NCBI RefSeq assembly: GCF_022788655.1
Contig: NZ_CP084951.1
Coordinates: 1,302,001 to 1,366,000, forward strand
Length of the DNA: 64,000 nt
Direction: 5' to 3'
Source of the DNA: Sulfitobacter indolifex
Lineage (GTDB): Bacteria > Pseudomonadota > Alphaproteobacteria > Rhodobacterales > Rhodobacteraceae
The position numbers and the translations under genes were made by a program. This document shows positions 58,903 through 64,000 of this stretch, one piece after another. Every line of letters starts with the position of its first letter. Within the stretch, counting starts at the first letter, position 1. A model generated the notes under the pieces. It saw only the letters and a program-made list of their open reading frames with translations, ran no database searches and was not told the origin of the DNA.

Positions 58903-61260
58903 ATGGGACTGAGGAACGAGGGCAGAATGCCCATCGAGTGGGCGCAGCGCAGCAATGTCGGCAAGTCTCTGCGGGGCGCATCACTATGTGTCATGCTGTC
59001 CGTTGCATGGCTGGTGCCGGGCAGCCAAACGCTGGCGCAGCAGTATCAGTTCAACACTGTGGTCATCGACGGCAACGAGCGGATCGGCGATAGCGCAATT
59101 TTGCGTCAGGCCGGGATCGGCCAGGGGCAGGCAGTGTCGGGCGGGCAATTGAATGATGCCTATCAGAACCTACAAAACTCGGGCCTGTTTGAATCCGTTT
59201 CCATTGAGCCACAAGGCGGCACGCTGGTCATCACGGTGGTCGAACTGCCGACGCTGAACCGTGTGAGCTTTGAAGGCAACCGCCGCATCAAGGATGAGAT
59301 GCTGGCCGAGTTGATCGGCTCAACCGAGCGTCGGGTGTTTAACCCCAGCCAAGCCGAACAAGACGCCGCCGCCATCGCTGAGGCCTATAGCAACGAAGGC
59401 CGCCTGTCGGCGCGTGTGCAGCCGCGCATCATCCGCCGCGATCAGAACCGCGTCGATCTGGTGTTTGAAATCTTCGAAGGCGACAACGTCGAGATCGAGC
59501 GCCTGAGCTTTGTCGGCAACCGCGTCTATTCCGACAGCCGACTGCGCCGCGTTCTGGGCACCAAACAGGCGGGTCTGTTCCGCCGCTTGGTCAAGCGCGA
59601 TACCTATGTCGAGGGCCGGGTCGAGGCAGACAAACAAATGCTGCGCGATTTCTATCTTTCGCGCGGCTATGTCGATATGCGCACCGAAGCGGTCAATGCC
59701 GAACTGACCGAAGAGCGTGATGGCGTCTTTGTCGCCTATAACATCACCGAAGGGCAGCAGTTCCGCTTTGGCACAGTGTCGCTTGAATCCGAAGTGCCGG
59801 GGTTGAACGCTGCGGCCTACCGTGACCTGCTCAAGATCCGTCCCGGTGTGATTTATTCGCCGACCCTGATCGAAACCGACGTCGCCCGGATTGAGCGCCA
59901 AGCCATCCGTGATGGTGTTGATTTCCTGCGCGTCGAGCCGGTGATCGACCGCAACGACCGCGATCTGTCGTTGAACGTGACCTACAAGCTGACCCGTGGC
60001 GAACGCGTCTTCGTTGAACGAATTGACATCGAGGGCAACACCACCACGCTTGACCGGGTCATTCGCCGCGAGTTCGATAGTGTGGAGGGCGACCCCTTCA
60101 ATCCGCGCGAAATCCGGCAATCGGCAGAGCGTATTCGCGCACTGCAATACTTTGAAACGGCAGAGGTCAACGCGCGTCAGGGTTCTAGCCCTGAGCAGGT
60201 CGTGATCGATGTGGATGTCGTAGAGAAACCTACCGGCTCGCTGAACTTCGGCGGCTCCTTTTCCAACAACGACGGTTTCGGCGTGGCCGTTAGCTTCCAA
60301 GAGGATAACTTCCTTGGCCGTGGTCAAAGGCTGAGCCTGTCTATCTCTACCGCTGAGGACGCCACCCGCTATGGTCTGACCTTTGTCGAGCCGCGCTTCC
60401 TTGGGCGTGATTTGGCCTTCGGCCTCAAGCTTGATTACGCAGAGACGAATTCCTCCTACACCAGCTATGACACCGAGCGTCTGGTATTTCAGCCCAGCCT
60501 GACCTTCCCAGTGAGCGAGAATGGCCGTCTGTCGACGCGCTACACGCTTGAGGGCATCGAGATGCTGAAGCGTGACGACGAGGACAACAGCGCGACGATC
60601 GCGAACGAAATCGGCGCCGGCGCGCTTTTCTCGTCTTCGGTGGGCTACACCTATACCTATGACACCCGCCGCACCGGATTGGACCCGACGCAGGGTGTCT
60701 TGTTCGAGTTCGGGCAGGACTTTGCCGGTCTTGGCGGCGACAACGAGTTCATCAAAACCACGGCGAAGGTCACAGGCGAGAAACTCATCTTCAATGAGGA
60801 TGTGACCCTCCGGGCCACGCTCGAAGGCGGTGCACTGGCGTGGAACAGCGGTACCAACCGTGCTGTTGACCGCTTCATTCTTGGCCCATCGATCATGCGC
60901 GGCTTTGAGCCGGGCGGCATTGGCCCACGTGACCAGAGCAATGGCGTAGACGATGCACTTGGTGGTAACTTTTTCGCCGTGGCCCGTTTTGAGGCGGAAT
61001 TCCCGCTGGGGCTGCCTGAGGAATATGGCATCACCGGCGGCGTCTTCTATGATGTGGGCAACCTGTGGGACTTGAGTGATGTGAACACCAGCGGCGGCAC
61101 GATCGTCGGTGAAAGTGGGTCGTTCCGCCATGTGGTCGGCCTATCCCTCTTCTGGGACACACCGCTGGGACCACTTCAGTTCAACGTCTCTGACGCACTG
61201 AAGAAAGAGAGCTTTGACAAAGAACAAAGCTTTGAGGTCACTTTGCGGACCACGTTCTAA
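58903..61260 (+). CDS. bamA: outer-membrane protein assembly factor BamA
   Basis: Core of the BAM complex that folds beta-barrel proteins into the outer membrane. 785 residues from the ATG at 58903 (58927 is possible): signal peptide (SLRGASLCVMLSVAWLVPGSQTLAQ), five POTRA domains (about 50-450; VVIDGNERIGDSAIL, VSFEGNRRIKDEML, LSFVGNRVYSDSRL, VERIDIEGNTTTLD), then the Omp85 barrel with the conserved SIMRGFEPGGIGPRD loop and a C-terminal aromatic (RTTF). The TTG at 58867 is not a start. Confidence 0.97.
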   Translation: MGLRNEGRMPIEWAQRSNVGKSLRGASLCVMLSVAWLVPGSQTLAQQYQFNTVVIDGNERIGDSAILRQAGIGQGQAVSGGQLNDAYQNLQNSGLFESVSIEPQGGTLVITVVELPTLNRVSFEGNRRIKDEMLAELIGSTERRVFNPSQAEQDAAAIAEAYSNEGRLSARVQPRIIRRDQNRVDLVFEIFEGDNVEIERLSFVGNRVYSDSRLRRVLGTKQAGLFRRLVKRDTYVEGRVEADKQMLRDFYLSRGYVDMRTEAVNAELTEERDGVFVAYNITEGQQFRFGTVSLESEVPGLNAAAYRDLLKIRPGVIYSPTLIETDVARIERQAIRDGVDFLRVEPVIDRNDRDLSLNVTYKLTRGERVFVERIDIEGNTTTLDRVIRREFDSVEGDPFNPREIRQSAERIRALQYFETAEVNARQGSSPEQVVIDVDVVEKPTGSLNFGGSFSNNDGFGVAVSFQEDNFLGRGQRLSLSISTAEDATRYGLTFVEPRFLGRDLAFGLKLDYAETNSSYTSYDTERLVFQPSLTFPVSENGRLSTRYTLEGIEMLKRDDEDNSATIANEIGAGALFSSSVGYTYTYDTRRTGLDPTQGVLFEFGQDFAGLGGDNEFIKTTAKVTGEKLIFNEDVTLRATLEGGALAWNSGTNRAVDRFILGPSIMRGFEPGGIGPRDQSNGVDDALGGNFFAVARFEAEFPLGLPEEYGITGGVFYDVGNLWDLSDVNTSGGTIVGESGSFRHVVGLSLFWDTPLGPLQFNVSDALKKESFDKEQSFEVTLRTTF

Positions 61261-61264
61261 GCAA

Positions 61265-61846
61265 ATGCAGCGCGCGTTCATCCCTTTTGTGATGATGCTG
61301 GCCGGGGTCACCCCCGGCCATGCGCAGCAGACCCCGGAAGCGGCACTTCAGATGGGCGAGGCCAGCACCCCGCAGGGTGTTATCAGCCCGGTGTTGACCA
61401 TCGATTCTGAACGTCTCTTTCGGGAAAGCGCTTTTGGCGAGCGGGTCACCCGTGAGATCGAAATGCAAAGTGAGCAACTCGCCAACGAAAACCGCGAGAT
61501 CGAGGCTGCGCTCGAAGCCGAGGAACGTGAGCTCACCGAAAAGCGCGCCCAGATGTCACCGTCAGCGTTCCGCGTGCTGGCCGATGCCTTTGACGAAAAG
61601 GTCCAGCGCACCCGGGCAGAGCAAGCATCGAAAAACCGCGTGTTGAGTGAGACTTTAGAATTAGAGCGGGACCGTTTCCTTTCGGCCGCGGGTCCGGTGC
61701 TGGAGCAGTTGATGCGCAATTCAGATGCGGCGGTCATTCTTGAGCGGCGGCGGGTCTTTGTGTCCTCCTCGGCGATTGAGGTCACGGATCAGGCCATTTC
61801 GCTGTTGGATGAGACAATCGGAAGCGGGCTGCCCGAGGCCGATTGA
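61265..61846 (+). CDS. OmpH/Skp-family periplasmic chaperone
   Basis: A 193-residue secreted protein with signal peptide (MQRAFIPFVMMLAGVTPGHAQ) and a long coiled-coil (about 75-150, rich in E, R, A and Q; LANENREIEAALEAEERELTEKRAQ in part) flanked by TIDSERLFRESAFG and SDAAVILERRRVFVSSSAIEVTDQ, as in Skp/OmpH. It carries unfolded outer-membrane proteins to BamA, encoded just upstream. The start is four bases after the bamA stop. Confidence 0.9.
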   Translation: MQRAFIPFVMMLAGVTPGHAQQTPEAALQMGEASTPQGVISPVLTIDSERLFRESAFGERVTREIEMQSEQLANENREIEAALEAEERELTEKRAQMSPSAFRVLADAFDEKVQRTRAEQASKNRVLSETLELERDRFLSAAGPVLEQLMRNSDAAVILERRRVFVSSSAIEVTDQAISLLDETIGSGLPEAD

Positions 61847-61928
61847 GCCCTGCGGCCTGCGGGGATGCTTGCCCCCAGCCGCCCAAATTGGTAGCCATTC
61901 AGCAACCTTCTGAGACAAAGGACAGTCC

Positions 61929-62399
61929 ATGACCGAAGAGCTGCTGCGCGCCGATATTCAATTGATCCAGCGCATTTTGCCACACCGCTACCCCTTTTTG
62001 CTGGTCGACAAGGTCGAAGAGATCAACGGCACCGAGAGTGCTGTCGGCTACAAAAACGTGACCATGAACGAGCCGCATTTTCAGGGCCACTTCCCCGGCA
62101 CGCCAATCATGCCGGGCGTCACCATCGTTGAGGCGATGGCCCAGACGGCGGGTGTCATGGTGGGTGCCGCGCTTGGCATGGAAGACCGCAACATGCTGAT
62201 CTACTTCATGTCGATCGACAAATGTAAGTTCCGCCGCAAGGTTGGCCCCGGCGATGTGCTGCGGATGGACCTGAAAACCCTGCGCGGCAAGCCAGGTGCG
62301 AAGATCTGGAAGTTCAGTGGTGTTGCCACCGTTGAAGGCGAAATGGCTGCCGAGGCCGAGTTCATGGCGATGATGGACCTGCCACAGGACGCAGCATGA
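61929..62399 (+). CDS. fabZ: 3-hydroxyacyl-[ACP] dehydratase FabZ
   Basis: Dehydrates 3-hydroxyacyl-ACP in fatty acid elongation and competes with LpxA for hydroxymyristoyl-ACP. 156 residues, hot-dog fold: [14 protein letters not shown], catalytic [22 protein letters not shown] with His and Glu. Its stop overlaps the lpxA start (ATGA). Confidence 0.97.
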   Translation: MTEELLRADIQLIQRILPHRYPFLLVDKVEEINGTESAVGYKNVTMNEPHFQGHFPGTPIMPGVTIVEAMAQTAGVMVGAALGMEDRNMLIYFMSIDKCKFRRKVGPGDVLRMDLKTLRGKPGAKIWKFSGVATVEGEMAAEAEFMAMMDLPQDAA

Positions 62400-63178
62400 G
62401 CAATATCCACCCCAGTGCCGTGATCGAAGAGGGCGCGCAGATCGACCCTTCGGCACGCGTCGGCCCTTTTTGCGTGGTCGGCCCTGAGGTCGTGCTGAAG
62501 GCGGATGTGGAGCTGAAATCCCATGTGATCGTCACCGGCCAGACTGAGGTCGGCGCAGGCACGGTGATTTTCCCCTTCGCGGTGATCGGTGAAATTCCAC
62601 AGGATTTGAAGTTCAAGGGCGAAGCCAGCCGTCTGGTTATCGGCGCGCGGAACCGCATCCGCGAGCATGTCACCATGAACTGCGGCACCGAAGGCGGTGG
62701 CGGCGTGACGCGCGTGGGCGACGACGGGCTGTTCATGGCGGGCTGTCACATCGCCCATGACGCCATCATCGGCGACCGGGTGATCGTGGTGAACTCTGCC
62801 GCTGTCGCGGGGCATTGCGTGCTTGAAGACGATGTGATCGTTGGCGGGCTCTCGGGCATCCACCAATGGGTGCGCATCGGTCAGGGCGCGATTATTGGCG
62901 CGGTGACGATGGTGACCAATGACGTGATCCCCTACGGCCTTGTGCAAGCGTCGCGCGGTGATCTGGATGGGTTGAACCTTGTCGGGTTGAAGCGCGCAGG
63001 CGTGGCGCGCAGCGACATTACCGCGCTCCGTGCGGCGTTTCAGATGTTGGCGCAGGGCGAGGGGACGTTCTCGGACCGGGCGCGGCGCTTGGGCGAAGAA
63101 ACCCAAAGCGATTACGTCCGCCAGATCGTGGATTTTGTCATGGCCGACACGGGCCGCCATTTCTTGACGCCGAAATGA
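62396..63178 (+). CDS. lpxA: UDP-N-acetylglucosamine acyltransferase
   Basis: First enzyme of lipid A synthesis, moving a 3-hydroxyacyl chain from ACP to UDP-GlcNAc. 260 residues. Left-handed beta-helix of hexapeptide repeats ([26 protein letters not shown] in part), catalytic His in [16 protein letters not shown] overlaps on both ends tie it to fabZ and lpxI. Confidence 0.97.
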   Translation: MSNIHPSAVIEEGAQIDPSARVGPFCVVGPEVVLKADVELKSHVIVTGQTEVGAGTVIFPFAVIGEIPQDLKFKGEASRLVIGARNRIREHVTMNCGTEGGGGVTRVGDDGLFMAGCHIAHDAIIGDRVIVVNSAAVAGHCVLEDDVIVGGLSGIHQWVRIGQGAIIGAVTMVTNDVIPYGLVQASRGDLDGLNLVGLKRAGVARSDITALRAAFQMLAQGEGTFSDRARRLGEETQSDYVRQIVDFVMADTGRHFLTPK

Positions 63179-63975
63179 GCCTTGCGCTGATCGCCGGACG
63201 CGGCGGCTTGCCCGCACGGGTGGCGGCAGCGCAGGCCGAGCCGCCTTTGGTTTGCGTCTATGAAGGCAGCGCGCCGGATGGGTTGAAGGCAGACCTGACG
63301 TTCCGGTTAGAGACGCTTGGCAGTATTTTGGCGCATCTTTTGGGCGTGGGCATTCGCGAGGTTTGTCTCTGCGGCGCAATCGACCGGCCGACGCTTGATC
63401 CCGCGAAACTCGATATGCGCACAGCACCTTTGGTGCCGCAATTCAAACAGGCGCTGGCGGCGGGCGATAATGGCGCGCTTGAGGTGATCAAGACGATTTT
63501 CGAAGACCACGGTCTGCGTGTTGTCGGGGCTGATGAACTGGTGCCGGACCTGTTGTCCGATAGTGGCGTGCTTTCGCGCGAGTTGCCAGATGAGCAGATG
63601 CGCCGGGATGCCGCGCGCGGGGCGGCCGTGCTGGGTGGCTTGGCGGCGCTCGACATCGGGCAGGCCTGCGTCATCGGGCGCGAACAGGTTTACGGGGTTG
63701 AGACCATCGGCGGCACGGATCACCTGCTGGCGACCCTGCCAGAAGCGGTGGGCGCGGCGCGTGCAGTGCTCTGTAAGGGACCGAAGGCTGGCCAAATCCG
63801 TGAGATCGATCTCCCGACCATCGGCCCAGACACATTGCGTGCCGCCCATGCGGCGGGGCTGGCGGGCGTGGTTGTCACTGCGGGCGGCGTGATGCTGCTC
63901 GAGCGTGATACCTGCGTGGCACTGGCTGATGAGCTTGGTCTGGTGCTCTGGGTCCGAGAGGAAGACGCGACATGA
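63175..63975 (+). CDS. lpxI: UDP-2,3-diacylglucosamine pyrophosphatase LpxI (DUF1009)
   Basis: Hydrolyses UDP-diacylglucosamine to lipid X, replacing LpxH in many alphaproteobacteria. 266 residues; N-terminal LALIAGRGGLPARVAAAQ and C-terminal nucleophile region (CKGPKAGQIREIDLPTIGPDT; VVTAGGVMLLERD) fit the LpxI/DUF1009 family. Placed between lpxA and lpxB with ATGA overlaps. Confidence 0.95.
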   Translation: MSLALIAGRGGLPARVAAAQAEPPLVCVYEGSAPDGLKADLTFRLETLGSILAHLLGVGIREVCLCGAIDRPTLDPAKLDMRTAPLVPQFKQALAAGDNGALEVIKTIFEDHGLRVVGADELVPDLLSDSGVLSRELPDEQMRRDAARGAAVLGGLAALDIGQACVIGREQVYGVETIGGTDHLLATLPEAVGAARAVLCKGPKAGQIREIDLPTIGPDTLRAAHAAGLAGVVVTAGGVMLLERDTCVALADELGLVLWVREEDAT

Positions 63976-64000
63976 GACTGTTCATTCTGGCAGGCGAGCC
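63972..64000 (+). CDS. lpxB: lipid-A-disaccharide synthase, 5' end (cut by window end)
   Basis: The first codons, MRLFILAGEP, match the LAGEPSGD start of LpxB, and the ATG overlaps the lpxI stop (ATGA). The order lpxA-lpxI-lpxB is standard. The rest lies beyond the window. Confidence 0.85.

Noticed and set aside
59320..61131. 603-codon minus-strand open frame opposite bamA
   Set aside because: Antisense frame produced by high G+C codon bias; BamA on the plus strand has full domain support.

Overview
The window looks like a chromosomal segment of a Roseobacter-group alphaproteobacterium (Rhodobacteraceae, Sulfitobacter-like). This rests on recognising protein families and gene order (ssb / lytic transglycosylase, aroKB / xerD, pyrH-frr-uppS-cdsA-dxr-rseP-bamA-skp-fabZ-lpxA-lpxI-lpxB, tctDE/tctCBA, DUF1127, RTX-Hint protein), high G+C and dense gene packing. 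No database search was possible, so genus is an inference.

Layout. 1-1.8 kb: end of an OmpR-type regulator and its kinase. 1.8-2.5 kb: gene debris, including a decayed TRAP-transporter fragment. 2.5-8.7 kb: tctD/tctE-like two-component genes with a co-transcribed binding protein, divergent from a tctCBA tricarboxylate transporter. 8.7-9.65 kb: no intact gene, but the 3' half of a tRNA-Leu(CAG), a probable attachment-site remnant. 9.65-17.6 kb: complete histidine-utilisation locus (hutC, hutU-G-H-I, hutF, hutD) with two matching palindromes, followed by a 5' remnant of a glutathione-dependent formaldehyde dehydrogenase gene. 18-22 kb: yaeQ, a membrane protein, an AhpD-like protein and TetR regulator sharing a double palindrome, and an aldehyde dehydrogenase. 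22.2-26 kb: a five-gene stressosome module (rsbR, rsbS, rsbT, an ATPase-PP2C fusion, and an RsbT-like ATPase fused to a HisKA_2 histidine kinase). 26.2-29.6 kb: proX-proW-proV betaine/choline transporter. 29.9-34.5 kb: a DUF1127 protein, a 1.1-kb gene-poor stretch with inverted repeats, and a 971-residue RTX protein with a Hint domain. 34.6-45.9 kb: MobA-like transferase with a duplicated 3' end, DUF2254, CorC-like, phosphoesterase, xerD, a TTG-started conserved protein, a 49-codon membrane peptide, aroK-aroB, ssb, lytic transglycosylase, small secreted protein. 45.9-51.8 kb: peptide-type ABC transporter without a binding protein, then an AraC regulator. 51.8-64 kb: miaA, then the translation/isoprenoid/envelope cluster from pyrH to the first codons of lpxB.

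How the genes work together. The hut genes encode the five-step route from histidine to glutamate and formate, with HutC as likely repressor. The rsb genes appear to form an Rsb partner-switching sensor whose output is predicted to pass to a histidine kinase instead of a sigma-B type factor; this is the most interesting system in the window. The last 12 kb links ribosome recycling, undecaprenyl/CDP-DAG/MEP synthesis, outer-membrane protein assembly and lipid A synthesis. Several genes overlap by ATGA, GTGA, TTGA or TGATG junctions, indicating translational coupling.
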